Origin: Lachnoclostridium sp. UBA1241
GTDB taxonomy: Bacteria; Bacillota; Clostridia; Lachnospirales; Lachnospiraceae
Assembly: GCA_002308955.1 (NCBI GenBank)
Contig: DBWJ01000051.1
Location: 1-6,034 of the forward strand
Direction of reading: 5' to 3'
Length of the DNA: 6,034 nt
The notes beneath the pieces were generated by a model. The model searched no databases. It was not told the DNA's origin and saw only the letters and a list, made by a program, of their open reading frames with translations. Position 1 is the stretch's first letter, and every line of letters begins with the position of its first letter. The position numbers and the translations under genes are program-made. Shown here one piece after another: positions 1-6,034 of the stretch.

Positions 1-16
1 AGAATTTCGAATTTCA

Positions 17-44
17 ATTAAATAAATCAATGTAAAATTTTCAA
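17..44 (-). promoter_or_regulatory. Weak promoter-like match facing a gene beyond the window edge
   Basis: On the minus strand TTGAAA (44-39) and TTTAAT (22-17) lie 16 bases apart, each 5 of 6 to the vegetative consensus. Position just after a strong terminator is suitable for a promoter of the next gene, but very AT-rich DNA yields such matches easily, and no downstream gene is visible to support it. Confidence 0.2.
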
Positions 45-68
45 AAAAGTTCTATGTAAATTTTTCAA
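30..68. repeat. Imperfect 15-base direct repeat in AT-rich DNA downstream of the operon
   Basis: ATGTAAAATTTTCAA (30-44) and ATGTAAATTTTTCAA (54-68) match at 14 of 15 bases, with starts 24 bases apart. A second small tandem, GAATTTC twice (2-15), lies nearby. The whole stretch 1-76 is very AT-rich and has no visible gene. The repeat may be chance in such composition, or may mark a binding site in the control region of a gene beyond the window edge. Confidence 0.4.
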
Positions 69-76
69 TAATTCAC

Positions 77-109
77 AAAAAAATCCGTGTTATCAGTATA
101 ACACGGATT
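77..109 (-). terminator. Intrinsic terminator of the operon, after thiI
   Basis: A perfect 12-base-pair stem, AATCCGTGTTAT (82-93) with ATAACACGGATT (98-109), and a 4-base loop (94-97). On the minus strand it is followed directly by a run of seven T (83-77). It starts 16 bases after the thiI stop. There is no T-run after the hairpin on the plus strand, so it should work in one direction only. Confidence 0.95.
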
Positions 110-125
110 CAATAAGCATTTCAAT

Positions 126-1313
126 TCAGTTTTCCTGACGGATTTTGATAACTTCGCGCTCGTCGATGGCCTTCGTTACCATTTCGTCGATTTTCTCTTC
201 GAGAAGCTTCTCGCTTCGCTCAATTACCTTAAGGATCGGCTTCGTTACCGGATGCTTCGCGACATAAATCGTGCAGCAGTCCTCATACGGCAGAATGCTT
301 GTCTCGAAAGTCCCGATCCGCTGGGAAATCTCAACGATTTCCGACTTGTCAAAGCCGATCAGCGGCCGGTAGACAGGCATCGTGCAGACCGCATTCGTGC
401 AATTAAGGCTCTGCATGGTCTGGCTTGCAACCTGACCGAGGCTTTCGCCGGTAATAAGAGCCAGGCAGTTGCTGCGGTTGGCAATCTCTTCGGCAATCCG
501 CATCATATAACGACGCATCAGAATCGTCAGTTCCTCATGAGGACATGTCTCATAGATGTACATCTGGATGTCGGTGAAATTCACAACATTCAGCTTGATT
601 GGACCGACATACTTGGATATCTGCTGAGCAAGGTCAATGACCTTCTGCTTTGCGCGTTCGCTCGTATACGGCGGCGCATGGAAATAAGTCGCGTCAATGC
701 TTACGCCGCGCTTTGCGATCATATATCCGGCAACCGGGCTGTCGATTCCGCCGGACAGAAGAAGCATCGCTTTGCCGTTACAGCCGACCGGCATGCCGCC
801 GACGCCCTTGTATCCGTCCGAATAGATATACGCATGGCTCCGGACTTCCACGGTGATGCTCTTCTGCGGATGCACCACATCAACGGATAAACCCGGGAAA
901 TGCTCCAGTATAACGCCACCCAGATCCGCTGCAATCTCCGGCGAAGTCTTTGGGTAGGATTTGTCGCCGCGCTTGCAGAACATCTTAAAGGTGAAATCCT
1001 TTTTTTCAAAGGATTCTTCGACAAATTCCACAGCCATCCTGCAGATATCGTCCCACTCCGTGGATTCAATCTCCATCACCGGCATGAAACCGACGATTCC
1101 GAAAATCTTCGAAAGGCAGTCAACCGTATCATCAAAATCATATCCTTCGGGGCAGTCCACATAGATTCGGCCCTGTTCTTTACGGACATGGTATTCTCCG
1201 AGAGCGGAAAGGTTCTGGCGGACCTGATTTACAAGGCAATCCTCAAAATAGGAACGGTTCTTGCCCTTCAGTCCGATTTCCGCGTACTTGATCAAAAATG
1301 ACTTATATTCCAT
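126..1313 (-). CDS. thiI: tRNA uracil 4-sulfurtransferase ThiI (short form without rhodanese domain)
   Basis: Uses ATP to adenylate U8 of tRNA and inserts persulfide sulfur to give 4-thiouridine; in some bacteria it also serves thiamine thiazole synthesis. It has 395 residues. The N-terminal ferredoxin-like and THUMP tRNA-binding domains cover about 1-165, starting MEYKSFLIKYAEIGLKGKN as usual for ThiI. The PP-loop ATPase domain follows with SGGIDSP (187-193), AKRG (200-203) and ITGESLGQVASQT (287-299). PYEDCC holds Cys346-Cys347, in the region of the conserved catalytic cysteine of the PP-loop domain. The C-terminal rhodanese domain of E. coli ThiI (482 residues) is absent; this short form is normal in Firmicutes and not a truncation. 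Sulfur is probably passed directly from the desulfurase encoded just upstream. The start is the only possible ATG before the conserved N-terminus. It is the last gene of the unit, followed after 16 bases by a terminator hairpin. Confidence 0.96.
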   Translation of the reverse strand: MEYKSFLIKYAEIGLKGKNRSYFEDCLVNQVRQNLSALGEYHVRKEQGRIYVDCPEGYDFDDTVDCLSKIFGIVGFMPVMEIESTEWDDICRMAVEFVEESFEKKDFTFKMFCKRGDKSYPKTSPEIAADLGGVILEHFPGLSVDVVHPQKSITVEVRSHAYIYSDGYKGVGGMPVGCNGKAMLLLSGGIDSPVAGYMIAKRGVSIDATYFHAPPYTSERAKQKVIDLAQQISKYVGPIKLNVVNFTDIQMYIYETCPHEELTILMRRYMMRIAEEIANRSNCLALITGESLGQVASQTMQSLNCTNAVCTMPVYRPLIGFDKSEIVEISQRIGTFETSILPYEDCCTIYVAKHPVTKPILKVIERSEKLLEEKIDEMVTKAIDEREVIKIRQEN

Positions 1314-1320
1314 CGCAAAC

Positions 1321-1340
1321 GCGCCTTAGGCGCTCCTCCT
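1321..1340 (-). promoter_or_regulatory. Distant ribosome site plus GC hairpin ahead of thiI
   Basis: AGGAGG (1340-1335) lies 21 bases before the thiI ATG, too far for normal use. Between them is a perfect inverted repeat, GCGCC-TAA-GGCGC (1333-1321 read on the minus strand), five G-C pairs with a three-base loop. Folding it would leave 8 unpaired bases between AGGAGG and ATG, an ideal spacing. A weaker alternative site, TAAGG, sits 10 bases before ATG but partly inside the stem. No other in-frame start lies between the in-frame TAA in the loop and this ATG. Confidence 0.6.
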
Positions 1341-1341
1341 G

Positions 1342-2535
1342 TTATTTCACCGTGAATCTGCTTAATTTCGGAACCAGCTCACGTAATGCTTTGCACGTCT
1401 CCTGAATGTCCTCGGGAGTCGTCTCCGGGCAGAAACTGAACCGAAGCGTGCTGTCGAGGTACTTATCGGCAACGCCGATTGCCTTTAACGTTCCGCTGAT
1501 TGCCGGATGGTTTGACGAGCATGCGGAACCGGAAGAAACATAGATTCCGTAATCCTCAAGGGCATGCAGCAGCACTTCGCTTCGAACCGAATCGAAGCTT
1601 ACGCTAAGTATATGCGGGGCTGTCTTACGAACCCGCTCGTCAAGGCTCAGTTCTCCGGAAAGCTCATTGAATACGGCATTGGCATGGGCGAATTCCATAT
1701 TATCGAGTTCCGTAAGAAACGTCTTCTTACATGCATACATCCGGTCGATATAATCCTTCTGGTTTGCGAAATAATCGCTGACGGCTGCGCCGAGACCTGC
1801 AATCGCAGGTACATTCTCCGTACCGGAACGCATATTGTTCTGCTGGCCTCCGCCGAGTATCTCGGGAAGGATCCGGACCTTGTCGCGTTTATATAAGAAT
1901 CCGCTTCCTTTCGGTCCGTGCAGCTTATGACCGCTTACGGAAAGAAGGTCGATACCGAGCTTTCCGGGGGCGAAAGGAATCTTACCGTACGCCTGAATCG
2001 CGTCCACATGAAACAGAATGTCAGGACGAAAGCCGTGAACGATTTCCGCAATCTCACGGATCGGTTCCACTGCTCCGATTTCGTTATTCACCATCATGCA
2101 GCTGACGAGTATCGTATCCTTACGAAGCGCTTCCTTAAGGGCATCAAGCTTCAATAATCCGTTCCCGTCAACCGGAAGGTAAGTTACCTCGTAGCCGAGT
2201 TCTTCAAGCCTTATTAATGGATTATATACCGAAGCGTGCTCAATCGGCGATGCAATGATATGTTTACCCTGCCGTTTCTTCGCTTCGGCCGCTCCGAACA
2301 GCGCAAGGTTGTTGGATTCGGTTCCTCCCGAAGTGAAGATTATCTCCTTCGGGTCGCATTTTAAGGACTTAGCGATAACCGCCTTGGCTTCTTTGATATA
2401 TTGCTCCGCGCGGATGCCTTTGCCATGAAGCGAAGAAGGGTTTCCGTAATCCTCACGCATCACCCTTGCCATTGCTTCGATAGCCGGTTCACAGACACGC
2501 GTCGTAGCGGCATTGTCTAAGTAAATCTCTCTCAT
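1342..2535 (-). CDS. Cysteine desulfurase, NifS/IscS family (probable sulfur donor for ThiI)
   Basis: PLP-dependent aminotransferase-fold enzyme (class V) that converts cysteine to alanine and carries the sulfur as a persulfide. It has 397 residues. The N-terminus YLDNAATT and the SGGTESNN segment (69-76) are family hallmarks. PLP-site residues visible are His100, Asp178, Gln181 and the Schiff-base Lys204 in SGHKLHGPKG. RSGTEN (236-241) and the catalytic Cys339 in SSGSACSS, on the long mobile loop of group I enzymes, are present. Residues about 286-304 seem longer than in typical relatives before SVSFD. Translation starts at ATG in the ATGA overlap with rsmE, with GGAGGG 6 bases upstream. The adjacent thiI suggests a dedicated donor for tRNA thiolation, as known for the NifZ-ThiI pair of Bacillus subtilis; a wider Fe-S role cannot be excluded, since no iscU-like scaffold gene is in the window. 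Subfamily name (IscS, NifS or NifZ) is left open. Confidence 0.95.
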   Translation of the reverse strand: MREIYLDNAATTRVCEPAIEAMARVMREDYGNPSSLHGKGIRAEQYIKEAKAVIAKSLKCDPKEIIFTSGGTESNNLALFGAAEAKKRQGKHIIASPIEHASVYNPLIRLEELGYEVTYLPVDGNGLLKLDALKEALRKDTILVSCMMVNNEIGAVEPIREIAEIVHGFRPDILFHVDAIQAYGKIPFAPGKLGIDLLSVSGHKLHGPKGSGFLYKRDKVRILPEILGGGQQNNMRSGTENVPAIAGLGAAVSDYFANQKDYIDRMYACKKTFLTELDNMEFAHANAVFNELSGELSLDERVRKTAPHILSVSFDSVRSEVLLHALEDYGIYVSSGSACSSNHPAISGTLKAIGVADKYLDSTLRFSFCPETTPEDIQETCKALRELVPKLSRFTVK

Positions 2536-3290
2536 GACATGCCCTCCGCCATCTCCGCTTCGATCATCAGATACGAAAGCATGGTAAGTCCTGCGGTTTC
2601 GGTCCGAAGGATCCGCCTTCCGAGGCTTACGATCTGGGCGCCAGTTTTCTCTGCGGTTTCCACCTCATCCGGGTCAAATCCGCCCTCCGGCCCGATGAAC
2701 ACGGCAATTTTCGTACCGGGTTTCAACTCGGAAACGCACTTCTTAAGCGTATTCATGCCTTCGGCGTTCTCATACGGAAAGAGAATCGTGTCGCATTTGC
2801 CGTGGGCTTCCTTCATGGCATCCGCAAAGGAAAGAACCTTGCTGACCTCAGGGATAACGCCCCGGCCGCTCTGCTTCGAGGCTGCTTCCGCAATCGCCTG
2901 GAAACGTTTCACTTTCTTTTCTTCCCTTGCGGGATCGTCCCAATGTACGACGGAACGGGCGCAGGCAACAGGCACAATTCTTTCTGCACCGAGCTCGACC
3001 GCCTTCTCGATGATCAGCTCCATCTTGTCCTTCTTCGGAAGGCCTTGGTATAACGTAATCGAAATCCCGAGTTCGGTATTGCCTTCGCGGGTTTCGAGAA
3101 TGTCGAAGATAACCCTGCCGTCCTCGTAAGCCGCGATCCGGCAGTCATATTCGTGTCCCTCTCCATCACAAATAAGCAGGGTGTCTCCAACCTGCTTACG
3201 TAGTACGTTCTTCAAATGGTTGTACTCTCCGCCTTCCAGAACCATCCGGTCCCCGAAGATGTTCGAAGGGTCAACATAAAACCTTGGCAC
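2532..3290 (-). CDS. rsmE: 16S rRNA (uracil-1498-N3)-methyltransferase RsmE
   Basis: SPOUT-class (knotted) SAM-dependent methyltransferase that makes m3U at position 1498 of 16S rRNA, in the decoding region of the 30S subunit. At 252 residues it has normal length. The N-terminal PUA-like RNA-binding domain (about 1-70) includes GGEYNHLKNVLRKQVGD (20-36). The catalytic domain has the family stretches QGLPKKDKMELIIEKAVELG (82-101), EAASKQSGRG (135-144), IGPEGGF (199-205) and LGRRILRTETAG (223-234), which form the trefoil-knot SAM site. Translation starts at GTG, supported by an AAGGAGG site. The TGA stop overlaps the ATG of the next gene as ATGA (2532-2535), a layout that usually couples translation of the two. 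prmA-rsmE after dnaJ is a conserved Firmicutes arrangement. No unusual residues were noticed. Confidence 0.96.
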   Translation of the reverse strand: MPRFYVDPSNIFGDRMVLEGGEYNHLKNVLRKQVGDTLLICDGEGHEYDCRIAAYEDGRVIFDILETREGNTELGISITLYQGLPKKDKMELIIEKAVELGAERIVPVACARSVVHWDDPAREEKKVKRFQAIAEAASKQSGRGVIPEVSKVLSFADAMKEAHGKCDTILFPYENAEGMNTLKKCVSELKPGTKIAVFIGPEGGFDPDEVETAEKTGAQIVSLGRRILRTETAGLTMLSYLMIEAEMAEGMS

Positions 3291-3296
3291 GAAAAG

Positions 3297-3303
3297 CCTC
3301 CTT
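3297..3303 (-). promoter_or_regulatory. Ribosome binding site fixing the GTG start of rsmE
   Basis: AAGGAGG on the minus strand, 6 bases before GTG (3290-3288). This strong Shine-Dalgarno match at ideal spacing, together with the family-typical N-terminus MPRFYV, sets the start at GTG rather than at the next Met codon (residue 16). It directly follows the prmA stop codon, so prmA and rsmE translation may be coupled. Confidence 0.9.
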
Positions 3304-4293
3304 CTAACCGGGCAGCCTCACAGCGAAGCTCACCCAGTCATTCATGCGCTCCTCACAAAGGAACTCATAGCCGAGGTCCGAAAGCGCTTTCTTGGTTTTC
3401 TCCTCCATCAGATTGATGATGCCGGAGCAGACGAACACGCCGCCCGGCTCGAGAAAACGGCGCACCACTGGCGCCAATGGTATAATAACATCTGCGAGAA
3501 TATTTGCAACCACAATCGGATATTTTTGTTCCTCGAAGGGCTTGCAGAATTCCTCATCGTCAAGCATATTCCCTGCGTAAAATGCTACCCCTCCCGCAGG
3601 TACATCCGAAATCTCCCCGTTATAAACCGGAATTCCGTTAATTTCCGCGTTCTCACAGGCGACACGGACCGCAATGGGATCGATATCGGTTCCGATTGCC
3701 TTACCGGCACCGAGTTTCATGCCGATAATCGAAAGAATTCCGCTTCCGGTACCGATGTCTAAAAGCCGGTCACCGGGTTTTAAAAACTTCTTCATATTCG
3801 CAATCGCAAGCCTTGTCGTCTCATGCGAACCGGTTCCGAATGCCGTACCCGGATCGATTTCAATGACAAGCTTTCCGCCGAGGTCCTCTTTCATCGGTTC
3901 CCAGGTGGGCTTGATCACGATATCCTCGTCAACGGCGAAGGACTTGAAGAACTGTTTCCAGTTGTTGATCCAGTCCTTATCCTCGGTAACTCCGGTTTCG
4001 AATGTAACCGCCTCCGGATCAATAAAATCCCGGTAAGACTCAAGTTCCTCACGGATTCTTTCAATAGCCTCCTGCGGGTCCGCGGATTCCTCCGTATAGC
4101 AGGTTACAACCGCCGTCTTATCGTTCTCGTCAAGTTCAGGCAGGAAATCGATAAACATAGCCTTCTTCTCCTGCTCGGAAAGCTGTACGGTATCAGTCAC
4201 CTCAATCCCGTCAAATCCGAGATCAAAAAGGATTCCCGCGAGATAATCGGTCACGTCATTGGTTGTCCGGATGCGAATTACGTTCCACTTCAT
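3304..4293 (-). CDS. prmA: Ribosomal protein L11 methyltransferase PrmA
   Basis: Class I SAM-dependent methyltransferase that methylates amino groups of ribosomal protein L11. At 329 residues it is slightly longer than the E. coli enzyme. The N-terminal part (about 1-110) corresponds to the L11-recognition domain, starting MKWNVIRIRTTNDVTDYL. The linker carries DWINNWKQFFKSF (107-119). The catalytic domain has DPGTAFGTGSHETT (147-160), SAM motif I LDIGTGSGIL (178-187), the acidic ribose-binding stretch GTDIDP (201-206) and the substrate-site ANIL (263-266). These are the PrmA signature elements and all are present. The ATG lies 8 bases after the dnaJ stop, with AGGA spaced 6 bases before it. 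rsmE follows 13 bases downstream. Loss of PrmA is tolerated in several bacteria, so co-transcription with chaperones probably reflects ribosome upkeep rather than a folding role; that is inference. Confidence 0.96.
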   Translation of the reverse strand: MKWNVIRIRTTNDVTDYLAGILFDLGFDGIEVTDTVQLSEQEKKAMFIDFLPELDENDKTAVVTCYTEESADPQEAIERIREELESYRDFIDPEAVTFETGVTEDKDWINNWKQFFKSFAVDEDIVIKPTWEPMKEDLGGKLVIEIDPGTAFGTGSHETTRLAIANMKKFLKPGDRLLDIGTGSGILSIIGMKLGAGKAIGTDIDPIAVRVACENAEINGIPVYNGEISDVPAGGVAFYAGNMLDDEEFCKPFEEQKYPIVVANILADVIIPLAPVVRRFLEPGGVFVCSGIINLMEEKTKKALSDLGYEFLCEERMNDWVSFAVRLPG

Positions 4294-4301
4294 ATGCTGT
4301 C

Positions 4302-5435
4302 CTATTTGCCGAAGAATTTCTTTTTCTTGCCGTCGTCGGGATTCTTACCGCCCATGCTCTCATTGAACGCTTTCAGAAGTTCCTTCTGCTCGTTCGTGAG
4401 CTTGGTCGGCACCTGAACGATCAGCGTTACATAATGGTCGCCGCGTTCGGATTCATGGTGAATATGCGGAACGCCCTTGCCGCGAAGGCGGACCTTCGTG
4501 TCGGTCTGGGTTCCGGGCTTCAGCTCATAAATCACGTTGCCGTCGATGGTCGGAATGATAATGTCTCCGCCGAGTGCCGCCTGCGCAAAGGAAATCGGCG
4601 CCGTCGAGTAAAGGTCATAACCGTCTCTTTGCAGGAACGGATGACGGGACACGATAACGTCTACAAGAAGGCTTCCGCGCTCGCCGCCGTTAATTCCGGG
4701 CTCACCCATATTCGGGATTCTTACGCTCTGGCCTTCGTCAATGCCGGCCGGAACGGATACGCGGATGGTTTTCCTGGTCGTAACGTAACCGGTTCCGTAA
4801 CAGTCTTTACATTTTTCCTTGATGATCTTACCGGTACCCTTACAGTCCGGGCAGGTCTTCTGGTTCTGAATCACGCCGATCATGGTCTGCTGGGTATAAA
4901 TGATGGCACCCTGGCCTTTACAGCGCGGACAGGTTTCCGGACTGGTTCCGGGCTTTGCGCCGTTACCGCCGCAGGTCTTGCAGACATCCTTCAGGTTAAG
5001 CTCAAGGTCCTTCTCACAGCCGAATACGGCTTCCTCGAACGTGATACGGATGCTGGTACGGACGCTTGCGCCGCTTCTCGGAGCATTGCTTCTCTGGGCA
5101 CCTCTTCTCGTACCGCCTCCGAACATGTCGCCGAAACCGAACATGTCGAAGATGTCGGAGAAGCTGCCGGTGAAGTCATAAGCTCCGCCGCCCGGTCCGC
5201 CGCTCTGGTCGAAGGCGGCATGACCATACTGGTCGTACATCTGACGCTTCTCAGGGTCGCCAAGCACGGAGTATGCTTCATTGGCCTCCTTGAACTTCAT
5301 CTCGGCTTCCTTGTCCCCGGGATTCGCGTCCGGATGGTACTTCTTCGCCACCTTCCGGTAGGCTCTCTTCAGTTCTTCCTCGGAAGCGCTCTTATCCACA
5401 CCGAGCACTTCGTAATAATCTCTCTTCTGATCCAT
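4302..5435 (-). CDS. dnaJ: Chaperone protein DnaJ (Hsp40, type I)
   Basis: Cytosolic J-domain co-chaperone, 377 residues (usual for the family). It delivers unfolded clients to DnaK and stimulates its ATPase. The J domain spans about residues 5-70, with the essential HPD triad at 34-36. A Gly/Phe-rich linker (about 79-108) contains repeated GF and MFG segments. The zinc-binding cysteine-rich domain has four complete CxxCxGxG repeats, with cysteines 152/155, 169/172, 195/198 and 209/212. The C-terminal peptide-binding domains follow (about 215-345). All hallmark residues are present, so it should be functional. The ATG at 5435-5433 begins the standard MDQKRDYYEVLGV-type N-terminus. Its ribosome site is not ideal: the best candidate, GGGAG (5452-5448), lies 12 bases before the ATG. 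The gene stops with TAG, 8 bases before prmA, and the AGGA overlapping that stop is the likely prmA ribosome site, suggesting translational coupling. Confidence 0.98.
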   Translation of the reverse strand: MDQKRDYYEVLGVDKSASEEELKRAYRKVAKKYHPDANPGDKEAEMKFKEANEAYSVLGDPEKRQMYDQYGHAAFDQSGGPGGGAYDFTGSFSDIFDMFGFGDMFGGGTRRGAQRSNAPRSGASVRTSIRITFEEAVFGCEKDLELNLKDVCKTCGGNGAKPGTSPETCPRCKGQGAIIYTQQTMIGVIQNQKTCPDCKGTGKIIKEKCKDCYGTGYVTTRKTIRVSVPAGIDEGQSVRIPNMGEPGINGGERGSLLVDVIVSRHPFLQRDGYDLYSTAPISFAQAALGGDIIIPTIDGNVIYELKPGTQTDTKVRLRGKGVPHIHHESERGDHYVTLIVQVPTKLTNEQKELLKAFNESMGGKNPDDGKKKKFFGK

Positions 5436-5465
5436 AAAGGGTTCTTTCTCCCATTATCGAAATGT

Positions 5466-5493
5466 ATAATATGTCGCACAACAGGGCTGACAA
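5466..5493 (-). promoter_or_regulatory. Candidate sigma-A-type internal promoter upstream of dnaJ
   Basis: On the minus strand, TTGTCA (5493-5488; 5 of 6 to TTGACA) is followed after 16 bases by TATTAT (5471-5466; 5 of 6 to TATAAT). A start site about 7 bases further on would leave a leader of roughly 25 bases before the dnaJ ATG. If real, it gives heat-independent expression of dnaJ, prmA, rsmE, the desulfurase gene and thiI. The match is by eye only, and chance matches of this quality are not rare. Confidence 0.45.
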
Positions 5494-5506
5494 AGAGCCA
5501 GCCCTG
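5482..5506 (-). other. Stem-loop in dnaK-dnaJ intergenic RNA
   Basis: A perfect 8-base inverted repeat, CAGGGCTG (5482-5489) and CAGCCCTG (5499-5506), flanks a 9-base loop and begins 21 bases after the dnaK stop. On the transcribed (minus) strand it is followed by TTGTGCGACAT rather than a run of T, so it is a poor intrinsic terminator. It could act as a processing site, a 3' stabiliser of the dnaK message, or a partial attenuator lowering dnaJ relative to dnaK. The structure is seen; the role is inferred. Its loop and second arm overlap the candidate -35 element of the dnaJ promoter. Confidence 0.7.
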
Positions 5507-5527
5507 GATTATGCAAAATCTTACTGA

Positions 5528-6034
5528 TTAAATCTCACGGTAGTCGCCGTCAACAACGTTGTCATCATTGCCGCCATTGCTGCCGTTTCCGCCGTTATAG
5601 CCGCCCATGTCAGGACCTGCGCCGCCCTGTGCTGCCTGAGCCTGCTCGTACATCTTAGAAAACAGCTGCTGCGCGGAATTCATAAGCTTCTCCTTGGCAG
5701 CCTTGATGTCTTCGATTTCGCCGTCGCTCATAACCTCCGGATTGGTCTTCTGAACCAGCTCCTTCAGATGAGCAAGGTCTGCGTCAACCTGGGACTTCAT
5801 GGTAGGATCAAGCTTGTCGCCGACTTCCTCCATGGCCTTCTCGGTCTGGAATACAAGGGAATCGGCTTCGTTACGAACCTCAACGCCTTCCTTACGCTTC
5901 TTATCCTGTGCCTCATACTCGGCAGCTTCCTTAACGGCACGCTCGATTTCGTCATCGGACAGGTTGGAGCCTGCGGTAATCGTGATGTGCTGCTCACGGC
6001 CGGTGCCGAGATCCTTGGCGGATACATTTACGAT
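5528..6034 (-). CDS. dnaK: Molecular chaperone DnaK (Hsp70), C-terminal 168 residues; 5' end outside window
   Basis: Partial gene: the reading frame is open to the window edge and ends at TAA (5530-5528). It encodes the cytosolic ATP-driven Hsp70 chaperone that binds exposed hydrophobic peptides with DnaJ and GrpE. Visible first is the end of the substrate-binding beta domain, with the family motif VNVSAKDLGTGREQ a few residues from the edge. The helical lid follows, with NLSDDEIERAVKEA and the EVRNEADSLVF stretch typical of Gram-positive DnaK. The protein ends in a flexible Gly/Asn-rich tail and the conserved-type terminus DDNVVDGDYREI. The ATPase domain is not in the window. A Met codon at 5833-5831 is internal to the lid and is not a start. 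The next gene is its co-chaperone dnaJ, 92 bases downstream. Expected regulation is HrcA/CIRCE heat-shock control from upstream of the window, known for this operon in relatives but not visible here. Confidence 0.97.
   Translation of the reverse strand: MVNVSAKDLGTGREQHITITAGSNLSDDEIERAVKEAAEYEAQDKKRKEGVEVRNEADSLVFQTEKAMEEVGDKLDPTMKSQVDADLAHLKELVQKTNPEVMSDGEIEDIKAAKEKLMNSAQQLFSKMYEQAQAAQGGAGPDMGGYNGGNGSNGGNDDNVVDGDYREI

Noticed and set aside
82..109. Bidirectional terminator serving a plus-strand gene as well
   Set aside because: No T-run follows the hairpin on the plus strand and no plus-strand gene ends there.
252..890. 212-codon open frame on the plus strand opposite thiI
   Set aside because: Antisense to the conserved PP-loop and THUMP regions of ThiI; no recognisable domain.
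126..1313. thiI as a truncated gene lacking its C-terminal rhodanese domain
   Set aside because: The short form is normal in Firmicutes, the frame ends cleanly, and a terminator follows 16 bases later.
2539..3129. 196-codon open frame on the plus strand opposite rsmE
   Set aside because: Antisense shadow of a clear RsmE; no family motif and no independent support.
5482..5506. Intrinsic terminator between dnaK and dnaJ
   Set aside because: The stem is good but is followed by TTGTGCGACAT rather than a T-run, so it is reported only as a stem-loop.
5436..5527. CIRCE (HrcA) operator ahead of dnaJ
   Set aside because: The TTAGCACTC-N9-GAGTGCTAA pattern is not present in the gap; the only inverted repeat there is unrelated in sequence.
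4263..5531. 422-codon open frame on the plus strand covering all of dnaJ
   Set aside because: It lies wholly opposite a textbook DnaJ with all domains intact; its translation shows no recognisable motif. Long antisense frames arise from codon bias in well-conserved genes.
5528..5833. A separate 101-residue gene starting at the Met codon 5833-5831
   Set aside because: The frame is open upstream to the window edge and the upstream residues are standard DnaK, so this is the lid region of DnaK.

Overview
The window carries six genes, all on the minus strand and all read from the high-coordinate end toward position 1: dnaK (3' part only), dnaJ, prmA, rsmE, an IscS/NifS-type cysteine desulfurase and thiI. 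The dnaK-dnaJ-prmA-rsmE order is that of the Firmicutes dnaK heat-shock operon. The gene order, the Gly/Asn-rich DnaK tail ending in a DDNVVDGDY-type motif, the short rhodanese-less ThiI and the strong AGGAGG-type ribosome sites point to a clostridial Firmicute, most likely Lachnospiraceae. The family call is inference from resemblance; no search was run.

Layout along transcription: the C-terminal 168 residues of DnaK (6034-5528); a 92-base gap (5527-5436) with a strong hairpin and a candidate internal promoter; dnaJ (5435-4302); 8 bases; prmA (4293-3304); 13 bases; rsmE from a GTG start (3290-2532); a 4-base ATGA overlap; the cysteine desulfurase gene (2535-1342); 28 bases holding a ribosome site and a GC hairpin; thiI (1313-126); then a near-ideal intrinsic terminator (109-77). 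The last 76 bases (1-76) are AT-rich and hold no gene that I can see, only a short direct repeat and at best a weak promoter-like match. The tight spacing from dnaJ to thiI and the single terminator after thiI suggest one transcript from the heat-shock genes through thiI, possibly boosted from within the dnaK-dnaJ gap. No CIRCE/HrcA operator is visible; it would be expected further upstream, outside the window.

Functionally the first half is protein folding (DnaK and its J-domain co-chaperone). The second half is upkeep of the translation machinery: PrmA methylates ribosomal protein L11, RsmE methylates 16S rRNA U1498, and the desulfurase-ThiI pair delivers sulfur for 4-thiouridine in tRNA (and possibly thiamine thiazole). 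All genes look intact and conventional. I found no new defence, mobile or otherwise undescribed system. The points most worth a second look are regulatory: a hairpin between the ribosome site and start codon of thiI, the promoter/hairpin overlap upstream of dnaJ, and the attachment of the sulfur-transfer pair to the heat-shock operon.
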